Below are positions 32,006 through 39,743 of a stretch of 45,412 bases of DNA, piece after piece. Positions within the stretch are counted from its first letter, which is position 1; each line of letters starts with the position of its first letter. This DNA comes from Thermoflexus hugenholtzii JAD2 (GTDB lineage Bacteria > Chloroflexota > Anaerolineae > J036 > Brachytrichaceae): positions 1 to 45,412 of the forward strand of contig CAMDWA010000016.1 of the NCBI GenBank assembly GCA_945877855.1. The letters run 5' to 3'. The translations under genes were made by a program, and so were the position numbers. The notes under the pieces are model-generated. The model was not told the DNA's origin. It made no database searches and saw only the letters and a program-made list of their open reading frames with translations.

Positions 32006-34111
32006 ATGGCGATTGTGAACAAAACGCGCGAACCAGCGCGTCTACCCGAAGTGTCTGCAAAAAAGAGAAAGATTGATATTCCGTATAACCGCCCCGCAAA
32101 GCGGATAAAGCGTGCAATTGCAAACTTTATTAAGATAGCAATCGTTCTTAGTATTCTTATTGGTCTCATTTCGTTTGCCAGCATCGACGATGTATCGTTG
32201 AATTTAGTGCTTACCGGCATTACCACCGCATTTGGTGTTATTGTTCAAATATTAGCCATTTTGGCGAGTATTGTGTTGCAATTTGGCTTAATTTTTTGGT
32301 TTTTGGGTCGCCCCAAGGTCGAAATTATTAAACCCGGTGATGATACAAGTGTGACATTCGATGATTATTGGGGGCAGCCCCAATTGGTGAAATTGGTAAA
32401 GCAGTGGATGTATTTGTTGCGCGACCGCAAAGATTTTGAAAAAATGGGCGGTAAATACATCAGCGGGTTGTTATTGCATGGCCCCCCGGGTACTGGCAAA
32501 ACCATGTTAGCCAAAGCCATTGCTGGTGAATCGGGCATGGCGTTTATCAGCGCCGAAGGCACTAGCTTTACTGGCATGTTTTTTGGCATGGATATTTTGA
32601 AGGTGCTGCGTTTTGCATCATGGGCACGTGGTTTAGCCAAACAATATGGCGCTTGTGTGGCCTATATTGACGAAATTGACGCGATTGGCTCAAACCGTGG
32701 TGGGGTGCGGGGCGGCAATGGCGGACAATTGGGCATGACTGGCGGTGGTATGGGCATGGGCATGATGGGCATGATGGCACTCAGCACGTTGCTCAGCCAA
32801 ATGGATGGCATGAATTCTCCGTCGCGAGGCGAAAAATTTAAAACACGCCTCTGGCGCATGTTTGGCAAGAAATATGTCGTAAAACGTGATTGGCATATTA
32901 TGTGGATGGGTAGTACTAACCGACCTGATGTGCTTGACCCTGCCTTAACCCGTTCGGGTCGTTTAGATACCAAAATTTCGGTGGAGGCCCCTGACCGCGC
33001 CAGCCGCCGTCTCATCATTGAAGGCTATTTGAAAAAGATTAAACATGATGATTCGGTTGATCTTGAAGCAATTGTGGCTGATACCAATGGCCTGACCCCC
33101 GCCGATATTGCAGGTGCAATCACCAAAGATTCGGTGCGTATTGCATTTTTTGATGGCCGCAAGTTGGTATCGCAAAAAGACATTGACAAAGCTTTTATGG
33201 AACAACAAAGCGGTATGGAGATGCCCATTGAAGAAATGGATCCGCATCAACGCCGCGTGTTGGCCTATCATGAAGCTGGACACGCCGTCGCACAATATTA
33301 CATGATGCCCGAACAAAAAATTGTGCGGGTGACGATTGTGCGTTTATCGACCGGCAGCCAAGGCCATATGCAACCCATTGACACAGTGGAGCAGCACATT
33401 ACCCCTGTCACACGTTTAGCGTATGACATCATTGTGTTTTTTGCGGGTCGTGTATCCGAGCGCATTTACAGCGGCGAAACCTATCAAAGCGTTGGCGGTG
33501 ACTTTCCCGGCATTCGCTATATGATGTGGCGTTTGGTCGAAAATGGCTTCTTTGGCCCACCATTAGGGGGCGGCGAAGGCGGCCCAATGGGCAATAGCTA
33601 TGGGCAATATTTGCGTGGTGAAGACCCAACCCTGAAGAAATATTGGTTAATGATGGAAGATGCCACCGAAAAATTAATGCGCAAGCACTGGCGCGAGGTG
33701 ACAGCCATCGCCGAAGCCTTGTTGGTGCATAGCACCCTGAGCGGCAAAGAGGCGGTTACCATTATCGAAGAAAATCAAAGCCCAGATTCACTCACCGACG
33801 ACATTATTCCAAAGACCTTGGCCGCTATCCGTGCCCAAGCTTTGGCCGAGATTCGCAACGGCTCGATGAATGGGCATCATAATGGTCATGGGCATCACAA
33901 CGGTCACTTAAATGGGCATGTGACGGGACGGGTTATCGAGGCCCCTAGCAAGTCTGAGTCACCAGTCTCTCAAACACAACCATCGCAACCACAAAAACCC
34001 AAAGACGAGGTAATTGTGATCAACGGCGATAGCAATGGCAGCGGGCATAAGCCGCCCGAAGTTGTTGAAGACAATGGCGGTCGTTATAGCCCTCAACAGG
34101 TAAACGATTAA
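32006..34111 (+). CDS. FtsH-like membrane AAA protease (divergent)
   Basis: A 701-residue protein. Two membrane segments (about 40-60 and 70-100) precede an AAA domain: Walker A GPPGTGKT (159-166), Walker B CVAYIDEIDAIG (217-228), second region of homology NRPDVLDPALTRSGRLDTK. The M41 protease site HEAGH is at 422-426 with a likely third zinc ligand D499 (SVGGDF). FtsH degrades damaged membrane and regulatory proteins. Oddities: the usual FDR of the arginine-finger region is LDT, so the second Arg is missing; a Gly/Met-rich loop (232-257) follows Walker B; a short insert splits the AAA core; the C-tail is His/Gly/Asn-rich (GHHNGHGHHNGHLNGH). GAGGAG before the ATG is a strong ribosome-binding site. 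Confidence 0.88.
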   Translation: MAIVNKTREPARLPEVSAKKRKIDIPYNRPAKRIKRAIANFIKIAIVLSILIGLISFASIDDVSLNLVLTGITTAFGVIVQILAILASIVLQFGLIFWFLGRPKVEIIKPGDDTSVTFDDYWGQPQLVKLVKQWMYLLRDRKDFEKMGGKYISGLLLHGPPGTGKTMLAKAIAGESGMAFISAEGTSFTGMFFGMDILKVLRFASWARGLAKQYGACVAYIDEIDAIGSNRGGVRGGNGGQLGMTGGGMGMGMMGMMALSTLLSQMDGMNSPSRGEKFKTRLWRMFGKKYVVKRDWHIMWMGSTNRPDVLDPALTRSGRLDTKISVEAPDRASRRLIIEGYLKKIKHDDSVDLEAIVADTNGLTPADIAGAITKDSVRIAFFDGRKLVSQKDIDKAFMEQQSGMEMPIEEMDPHQRRVLAYHEAGHAVAQYYMMPEQKIVRVTIVRLSTGSQGHMQPIDTVEQHITPVTRLAYDIIVFFAGRVSERIYSGETYQSVGGDFPGIRYMMWRLVENGFFGPPLGGGEGGPMGNSYGQYLRGEDPTLKKYWLMMEDATEKLMRKHWREVTAIAEALLVHSTLSGKEAVTIIEENQSPDSLTDDIIPKTLAAIRAQALAEIRNGSMNGHHNGHGHHNGHLNGHVTGRVIEAPSKSESPVSQTQPSQPQKPKDEVIVINGDSNGSGHKPPEVVEDNGGRYSPQQVND

Positions 34112-34122
34112 ATTGAAGCAAT

Positions 34123-34153
34123 AAAAAAGGTGCGCTTTCGGCGCACCTTTTTT
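34123..34153 (+). terminator. Rho-independent terminator of the FtsH-like gene
   Basis: AAAAAAGGTGCGC (34123-34135) pairs with GCGCACCTTTTTT (34141-34153) around the loop TTTCG. It begins 11 bases after the stop codon. Confidence 0.9.
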
Positions 34154-34179
34154 GTTGCTATACCCAGAAAGGGTAAAAA

Positions 34180-34262
34180 TTGAGAAAATGTCGATTTCAC
34201 TATCCCTCCGCAAGCGGTAGCTTGCGGAGGGATAGTGAAATCGGCGAAAATCATATTTTTAT
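34180..34262. repeat. Class A hairpin element, copy 6
   Basis: A perfect 24-bp stem (34192-34215 with 34220-34243) starts CGATTTCACTATCCCTCCGC; the loop is GGTA. The flanks AAAATGT and GGCGAAAAT match copy 5 and the GACGAAAAT of other copies. It lies between convergent genes. Confidence 0.82.
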
Positions 34263-34269
34263 GCCTTTC

Positions 34270-36102
34270 TTACAATAACGTTTCAAGCCGATCTACGAAG
34301 CTTGATAGCACGCCAAAAGCCGCATCAAGCGGGTCGGGGCTGCTCATGTCGATGCCCGCCAACTTGAGCGCATCAAGTGGGTGCATGGCCCCACCGGCCT
34401 TTAAGAAGGTAAGATAGTTTTGCACGGCTTGCGCCCGCGCTGCTTCATTTGCTGGCATGGCCAATATGTTAGCCGCCAAAGCGTTGGCGGCGGCGATACC
34501 AGAGGCATATTGAAAGACATAAAAATCTGAATACAGATGGTTAAATTGCGCCCACGTAATGCCTTCACGCGAATTATCCATTTGCCACGCCGGGCCATAG
34601 CCACTGGCAAATAATTCAGCCAATTTTGCGCCCATCGAATCGGCCATGAGCGCTTTGCGTTGCTCAATTTGCTGATGCGCCCAATGTTCCCATTGCGACA
34701 AAATCGGCATGAGGAACAAATAACGATGAAAATTGCGCATTGCTTCTTCGATCAAGGCAATTTGGAAGCTGCGATCATTGCGGGTTTCGGGTAGATATTG
34801 CAAATAAGCCCGCACCATCGCCTGATTGAAATTTGAGGCGACTTCGGCGGCAAAGAGGGTGTAGCGATGCAAGATAAAGGGTTGCGCTTGTTTTGATAAG
34901 GTGCTGTGCATCGAATGGCCTAATTCGTGCGCCAATGTGCTCATGCTCATCAAGCCGTTATTGGCATGATAGCTCATCAAAATATAGCTTTTGGTGCCAT
35001 AAGTGCCGCTCGAATAAGCCCCTTGGCGTTTGCCACGATTCGGGTATTTATCGACCCAACGCTCGTGTGTTAAGCCAGCACGGGTGACATTGACATAATC
35101 TTCGCCAAGCGGGGCCATGCCAGCGCAAATCCAATCAACGGCTTGCTCATAGGGCACGGTGATCTCATCACAGAGCGGCGCAAAAATATCACAGGCCTCT
35201 AGCTTGTCTAGTTTCAGGGCGCGGCGGCGCAGTTCCCAATAGCGATGCCAAATGGGCAAATGGCGATTGCAAGCATCGATGACATTGTGATAAACCGGCA
35301 CTGGCACATTGTTTGGGTGCAAGGCCATTGTTAATGAATCGGCATAACGGCGGGCACGGGCAATAAATACGGTTTTTTGCACCTTGCCGCCATAAATGGC
35401 TGCCGATGTGTTTTTGGTGCTGAGAAAAGCATCGGCATATTGGTTAAATGCGCTACGGCGCAATTCGCGGTCGGCGCTTTGCAATAGCTCGCTAATGTTG
35501 CCTTGGCCGATCTCGACTTGAGCGCCATCACTGCCTTTGGCAAAGCCAAATTTTAGGTCGGTGTTTGCCAATACGCCATAAGCGGTGGCGGGTGCGTTAA
35601 ATGGCTCATTGGCCTGTGCCAATAATTCTTCGACTTCGGATGAGCGCACATGGGCTTTTTGACGCAATAGATTATTAAAATAATGGGCGTAATTTTTTAG
35701 CGCTGGGCGCTCATTCATAAATTGCGCCAAGGTGTCGGCACTCATCGCTAATAATTCTGGGTCGGCAAATGACATGGCTGCCCGCATCCGCACCGCCAAG
35801 CTCATGCTACGGGCTTTTATGGCGGCATTGGCTTGGTTTCCCGTATCGCCATCCGATAATAAATTGGCATAAACGACCAATTGGCTAACGGCAGGCACAA
35901 TCCGTTCCACTTCGTTAATCCAGCGCAACAGCGTTTCAGCATCTTGCGTTAATTTGCCTTTAAATGCGCTTAAATTTGGCAATTCGGCTTCGGCAAGTTG
36001 ATAGCACTGTTCCCAAACATCAAGGCTGGCAAACATACTGCTAAGATCCCATGTATCTTGTTGATTGATTTCATCGCGGTGCGGTAGCGTGGTGGTGCTC
36101 AT
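34270..36102 (-). CDS. M3-family oligoendopeptidase (PepF-like)
   Basis: A 610-residue cytosolic zinc peptidase. The active site HELGH is at 392-396 in MSTLAHELGHSMHSTLSKQ, with a downstream Glu in FAAEVASNFNQ as the third ligand. The GKRQGAYSSGTYGTKSYILM segment is also typical. M3 oligoendopeptidases trim short peptides in the cell. Length matches PepF. The gene is transcribed alone. Confidence 0.92.
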   Translation of the reverse strand: MSTTTLPHRDEINQQDTWDLSSMFASLDVWEQCYQLAEAELPNLSAFKGKLTQDAETLLRWINEVERIVPAVSQLVVYANLLSDGDTGNQANAAIKARSMSLAVRMRAAMSFADPELLAMSADTLAQFMNERPALKNYAHYFNNLLRQKAHVRSSEVEELLAQANEPFNAPATAYGVLANTDLKFGFAKGSDGAQVEIGQGNISELLQSADRELRRSAFNQYADAFLSTKNTSAAIYGGKVQKTVFIARARRYADSLTMALHPNNVPVPVYHNVIDACNRHLPIWHRYWELRRRALKLDKLEACDIFAPLCDEITVPYEQAVDWICAGMAPLGEDYVNVTRAGLTHERWVDKYPNRGKRQGAYSSGTYGTKSYILMSYHANNGLMSMSTLAHELGHSMHSTLSKQAQPFILHRYTLFAAEVASNFNQAMVRAYLQYLPETRNDRSFQIALIEEAMRNFHRYLFLMPILSQWEHWAHQQIEQRKALMADSMGAKLAELFASGYGPAWQMDNSREGITWAQFNHLYSDFYVFQYASGIAAANALAANILAMPANEAARAQAVQNYLTFLKAGGAMHPLDALKLAGIDMSSPDPLDAAFGVLSSFVDRLETLL

Positions 36103-36120
36103 TTTGTGTTAATTGCTTTT

Positions 36121-36245
36121 GGTATCTTCTCAATAATTGGGCGTCCCCAAAAGATGTAATGCCTAACTCATTATCACTTCTTGTTCGGAGGGGGCTGGCC
36201 CCTTCCGAACAAGAAGTGCTGATGAGTTAGACGAGAATTTACTTA
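36121..36245. repeat. Class A hairpin element, copy 7
   Basis: The arms CTAACTCATTATCACTTCTT (from 36163) and their complement ending GATGAGTTAG at 36230 pair with two mismatches, with an inner GGGGG/CCCC stem. The left end ATCTTCTCAATAATTGGG is the inverted counterpart of the right end of copy 1. The flanks GTCCCCAAAAGATGTAATG and AATTTACTTAA match the family even though the arms differ. It lies between divergent genes. Confidence 0.75.
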
Positions 36246-36289
36246 AATTGTTAATAGCGATAATTCTACTCGCGTAATTGAAAAATAAT

Positions 36290-36313
36290 ATGAAAACACT
36301 TTGGATTTTATGA
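36290..36313 (+). other. Seven-codon open frame overlapping the methyltransferase start
   Basis: ATG at 36290 opens MKTLWIL and stops at TGA 36311-36313, overlapping the ATG at 36310 (ATGA). It could be a coupled leader or simply chance; alternatively translation starts at TTG 36301 in the main frame. Confidence 0.25.
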
Positions 36314-37005
36314 AAATACGTGACTTATTTAACGCTGCTGCACAAGATTATGATCGCCAACGCCCGACCCTCGTGCCGTGTTTTGATGATTTGTATGGCA
36401 TTGCGCTCGATCTCGTGCCTTTTGCACAAGATGCGCCGATTCGGGTGCTTGATTTGGGCGCTGGTACGGGGTTGCTGGCTGGCATGATCGCGGCGGCTTA
36501 CCCGAATGCCCAGCTTACTTTAATCGATGTTGCGCCAGCCATGTTGGCACAAGCCCAACAGCGCTTTGAGCGTTTGGCACGCCCCGCCACATTCATCACC
36601 GCCGATTATGTGAGTGTGCCGATTGTTGGGCAATTTGACTTAATTGTTTCGGCATTGGCGTTGCATCATACGCCAGCGGCCCAATTGCCCGGCGTATTTG
36701 CCAATATTTATGCGGCGTTGGCGGCGGGCGGGCGCTTTATCAATATAGACCAAGCGTTGGGTAGCACAGCGGCGAATGAGGCGCGGCTGGAGCAGACTTG
36801 GCAGGCGCAGGTGCGGGCCAAAGGCGCAACTGAAGCGATGCTGGCCGCCGCCATCGAGCGTATGACACTTGATCGCACTGCCACTTTGCTTGATCAGTTG
36901 CGCTGGTTAAACGAAGTGGGGTTTGTTGATGTTGAATGTTGGTATCGTCATTATCGCTTTTGTGTGTTTTCAGGCGATGTTGTAAATCAGATTGACAGTT
37001 GTTAG
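36310..37005 (+). CDS. Class I SAM-dependent methyltransferase
   Basis: The start was set at ATG 36310; a TTG at 36301 would add three residues. A 231-residue protein with motif I VLDLGAGTGLLAG, motif II AQLTLIDVAPAMLAQAQQRF, and LIVSALALHHTPAAQ. It resembles UbiE/Trans-aconitate-type small-molecule methyltransferases. The substrate is not readable. It is a single plus-strand gene between minus-strand genes. Confidence 0.8.
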   Translation: MKIRDLFNAAAQDYDRQRPTLVPCFDDLYGIALDLVPFAQDAPIRVLDLGAGTGLLAGMIAAAYPNAQLTLIDVAPAMLAQAQQRFERLARPATFITADYVSVPIVGQFDLIVSALALHHTPAAQLPGVFANIYAALAAGGRFINIDQALGSTAANEARLEQTWQAQVRAKGATEAMLAAAIERMTLDRTATLLDQLRWLNEVGFVDVECWYRHYRFCVFSGDVVNQIDSC

Positions 37006-37022
37006 TATGTTAATTGTGAGCT

Positions 37023-37682
37023 TTAGGGTTTCCCAAAGCCAAAGCCCTTTACGATTGTTGCTGCTGTTGATTTTAGGCTGACGCTGGTTGAGCTGGCGTG
37101 CGGCAACAATTCGGCTTGCTGCAACGCCGCCAAAAAATCTTGGGGCGAGGTGTAATCGCGCTGCAAACGGGTGCGGCTAATGCCCGTCTCTTTCAGCGAG
37201 TGGGCATCGCTACAGCAAATCATCGGCTTGCCCAATTCTTCGGCAAACAAGTGGGCGAGGTCGTTTTTGCTTTTGTCGTAGGTGCGGGCATTAAACACCT
37301 CAATAAAGTCAATACGGTCGGCGATGCGCAATAAATTGTTGCGGCCCAACCCGCTGCGGCGCGGGTCAAACGGGTGTGACGGCCCAATGATGCCCCCCTG
37401 ATCATGCACGCGGTCACAGGCTTCTTCTGGCGATAAATAAGGCGGTATTAATTCATTGAGGAAATAGCATAACAATTCGCCTTGTGTGGTCATCACTTCT
37501 TCACCCACGATTACCAAATCGGGCGCCATTTTGTGCGCTAATAACGCGCCCTCAATTTCGCTATGGTCTGTAATAGCGATGCGATCGATGCCAATTTTGC
37601 GACAATGCGCAATTACATCGGCTAGCTTACTTAAGCTATCGGGTGAATAACGGGTGTGGCTATGAAGTTCGAGATCAAGCAT
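37023..37682 (-). CDS. PHP-domain phosphoesterase
   Basis: A 219-residue protein with the four PHP metal motifs: LELHSHTRYSPDS, ITDHSEIEG, GPSHPFDP and CCSDAHSLKE. PHP domains bind two or three metal ions and hydrolyse phosphoesters (nucleotides, histidinol phosphate, or DNA ends). No polymerase domain is attached, so it is a stand-alone phosphoesterase of unknown substrate. It is encoded after the NUDIX gene, separated by a class B hairpin. Confidence 0.87.
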   Translation of the reverse strand: MLDLELHSHTRYSPDSLSKLADVIAHCRKIGIDRIAITDHSEIEGALLAHKMAPDLVIVGEEVMTTQGELLCYFLNELIPPYLSPEEACDRVHDQGGIIGPSHPFDPRRSGLGRNNLLRIADRIDFIEVFNARTYDKSKNDLAHLFAEELGKPMICCSDAHSLKETGISRTRLQRDYTSPQDFLAALQQAELLPHASSTSVSLKSTAATIVKGFGFGKP

Positions 37683-37776
37683 AAAAAAGTGCTAAGTGCT
37701 AAGTAGAAAGTGCTGAGTAATGAGTGTTGAGTAAACCTTTGATCCTTAGCACTTAGCACTTTAAACTTGCTACTTA
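37683..37776. repeat. Class B hairpin: AGTGCTA-type repeats
   Basis: AAAGTGCTAAGTGCTAAG (37686-37703) is the exact complement of CTTAGCACTTAGCACTTT (37745-37762). Further AAGTAG/CTACTT pairing extends it outward to about 37775, into the last codons of the NUDIX gene. It fills the gap before the PHP start. Confidence 0.82.
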
Positions 37777-38237
37777 ATAAAGGCGGCTTCACGTTGGGCG
37801 AAAATGTCGGCAACTCGTTCACGGTGATGATACATCAGTTCGAGCTTTGCGGACTCATCGGCATTAAAATAGCCATATTCGGTCACTTCATTACTCAAAC
37901 CAGCCTGACCGCCAATAATTTCAACCTCAAATAACATTGCCACAATTTGGGCTTTGTTGCCGTCACGATATTCAACCAATACATGTGGGGTGGTATAAAT
38001 ACCAATCAGCCGTTTGGCCTTGACCATCAGGCCTGTTTCTTCCCAGACCTCACGTTCACAACATTCGGCTGCGGTTTCGCCCGCGTCCATGCCGCCACCC
38101 GGCAAGCACCATAAGCCGTTGTCACTGCGCCGAGTTAACAAGATTTTGTCGCGGGTTGGGTTAAATATGGCAGCCGTGCAGCCTACTCTCAGCCGAGCTT
38201 GTTTTGCTACGCGGTCACCAGTCACAATCTTTGCCAT
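37770..38237 (-). CDS. NUDIX hydrolase
   Basis: A 155-residue protein with a complete Nudix box at residues 48-70: GGMDAGETAAECCEREVWEE then TGL, which holds the catalytic Glu residues. NUDIX enzymes hydrolyse nucleoside diphosphates linked to another group, often cleaning up damaged nucleotides or sugar nucleotides. The N-terminus VGCTAAIFNPTRDKILLTRR is typical. The exact substrate is unknown. The last three codons (F-I-K) and the stop lie beside the class B repeat. Confidence 0.92.
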   Translation of the reverse strand: MAKIVTGDRVAKQARLRVGCTAAIFNPTRDKILLTRRSDNGLWCLPGGGMDAGETAAECCEREVWEETGLMVKAKRLIGIYTTPHVLVEYRDGNKAQIVAMLFEVEIIGGQAGLSNEVTEYGYFNADESAKLELMYHHRERVADIFAQREAAFIK

Positions 38238-38265
38238 TTAATTTAAAACATCATACCCCAAGCCT

Positions 38266-38349
38266 AAAAGAATGAGTGAATGAGTGAATGAACGAATGAG
38301 TGAATGGAAACTCTTAAGTTTACACATTCGCTCATTCACTCATTCTTTT
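38266..38349. repeat. Class B hairpin: GAATGAGT repeats
   Basis: AAAAGAATGAGTGAATGAGT and following bases (38266-38290) pair with 38325-38349 with one mismatch. The right arm covers the last codons and stop (AAA-GAA-TGA) of the minus-strand gene at 38340. Confidence 0.82.
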
Positions 38350-39608
38350 AACACCACATAAAAAAAGTCACGGCTATAGGCCCCTAAAAAGCGGTTTGGG
38401 TCTTGGTTTTTCATGCCATCAAACAAGGGTTCGGGGGTGAGCTTGCCGCCGGTATCACGCACAGCGGTGAAATGCACCCAATAATTATTGATGTCAAGCT
38501 GCATGGCATCATCGGCCCCTGCCGCCAGCAATGCCTCGGCCATTGTCGGCAACACTACGCCATCGCCAGCAGCATAATAAAGCACGGTGTTATCTTTATT
38601 AATGCCCAATGCTGAGCGCCACACCGCCACAGTGCCATCGAGCGCCGCCCCCCAATTGGCCGCCGTCATCTCATTGGTCAATGGGTTTATTTTGCCATTT
38701 TCGAGAATGGGCGGGCCATTTTGCCGCCATGCCATGTAATCAGCCGAGGTTTTGATGTCGCGGCCCCATGCCCCAATTTGCACTGCGCCATCTTTTTGCA
38801 AAGCAACAGTGGCAAACCCATCACGCGGGGGCAACATCACTGTATTGCTAATCATAACCCCAAAATTGCCATGTTGCGACTTAAAACCGCCGTTAAAGGC
38901 TGCCAACAAGCGTTTGATTTTGGCATCTTCGCTGGGAATGCGCCCAGTGCGATTAAGACGTGTATTGGAAATAGGTAAGGTGGCGCGGGGTTCATCAAAC
39001 CCCAGCAAAAAATTGAGCTTGCTTTGCCGCAAATCAAATGCCACAATCCCAACCGAAACATAAGGCCGTTTGAGATCGGGTGATACGAACGTGCGATAAG
39101 CGATGGTATTCCCCTTGCTGTCTTTTAAATAAGACCCCCATTCACCTTCGCCGGCCTTTTTAGTAAATGCTTTGATGTTTTGAGGTTTCCAAGGTGGGGT
39201 AGGGGTGGATTGAGCGATTGACGTTGGTGGCGGTGTGGCATCTGCCACCACAACGGTTGTTGGCGTTGGGGTGCTAACAATCGTGGGTTGGCTGGTATCG
39301 GCTGGCTGAACAATGACGTTGGGTGTCGGTGAAGTTAATTGCCAAGGCGCTTCGGCTTGTTTTAACCCTAAAAGATAACGCTCTTGGTTTACTTTGTCGA
39401 GTGTGTTGTAAACAACCGCCTCTAAATCAGCCACAAATTGATCGCCAAAAACGCGCCGTAGCACGTCGGCCCCACGCGCCCCTAATTTGGGAAGTGACTT
39501 GGCCGTAGCGTTCGTATTATTTTGAGGCGTACCAAGCAATAGTAATATAAATAGAGACGCTAAAAAGTAGCGGAATGCCCATTTTGCTGATATTGATTTT
39601 TTTTCCAC
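38340..39608 (-). CDS. Phosphodiester glycosidase (NAGPA)-domain protein, exported
   Basis: A 422-residue protein. The N-terminal membrane segment (WAFRYFLASLFILLLLG) acts as signal or anchor. A Pro/Thr-rich spacer (about 105-145) leads to a domain resembling NAGPA/DUF2233: LLAAFNGGFKSQHGNFGVMI, DGFATVALQKDGAVQIGAWG and AMQLDINNYWVHF. The domain in other proteins removes N-acetylglucosamine from phosphodiester bonds or acts on wall polymers. The protein is probably extracellular. The stop codon is provided by the class B repeat. Upstream, two hairpins separate it from the FGGY kinase. Confidence 0.82.
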   Translation of the reverse strand: MEKKSISAKWAFRYFLASLFILLLLGTPQNNTNATAKSLPKLGARGADVLRRVFGDQFVADLEAVVYNTLDKVNQERYLLGLKQAEAPWQLTSPTPNVIVQPADTSQPTIVSTPTPTTVVVADATPPPTSIAQSTPTPPWKPQNIKAFTKKAGEGEWGSYLKDSKGNTIAYRTFVSPDLKRPYVSVGIVAFDLRQSKLNFLLGFDEPRATLPISNTRLNRTGRIPSEDAKIKRLLAAFNGGFKSQHGNFGVMISNTVMLPPRDGFATVALQKDGAVQIGAWGRDIKTSADYMAWRQNGPPILENGKINPLTNEMTAANWGAALDGTVAVWRSALGINKDNTVLYYAAGDGVVLPTMAEALLAAGADDAMQLDINNYWVHFTAVRDTGGKLTPEPLFDGMKNQDPNRFLGAYSRDFFYVVLKE

Positions 39609-39670
39609 GATGCTGAAACATTCACCCCTATCGCAAATTATAAATGGCGCACCTTAAAATCGTTAAATAA

Positions 39671-39700
39671 AGGAGCGCTGTCATCTCTGACGGCGCTCCT
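39671..39700. terminator. Hairpin between the kinase and glycosidase-like genes
   Basis: AGGAGCGCTGTCA pairs with TGACGGCGCTCCT with one mismatch and the 4-base loop TCTC, at 39671-39700. There is no clear U-tract. A second hairpin lies at 39711. Confidence 0.55.
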
Positions 39701-39710
39701 GCCAGAAAGT

Positions 39711-39743
39711 AAAAATCGGGTTTCTGAAAGAAACCCGATTTTT
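39711..39743 (-). terminator. Terminator-like hairpin of the FGGY kinase gene
   Basis: AAAAATCGGGTTTC and GAAACCCGATTTTT form a 14-bp perfect stem with loop TGAAA and T-runs on both strands. It starts right after the kinase stop. The TTTCTGAAAGAAACCCGATT core is identical to the hairpin at 24061. Confidence 0.82.
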
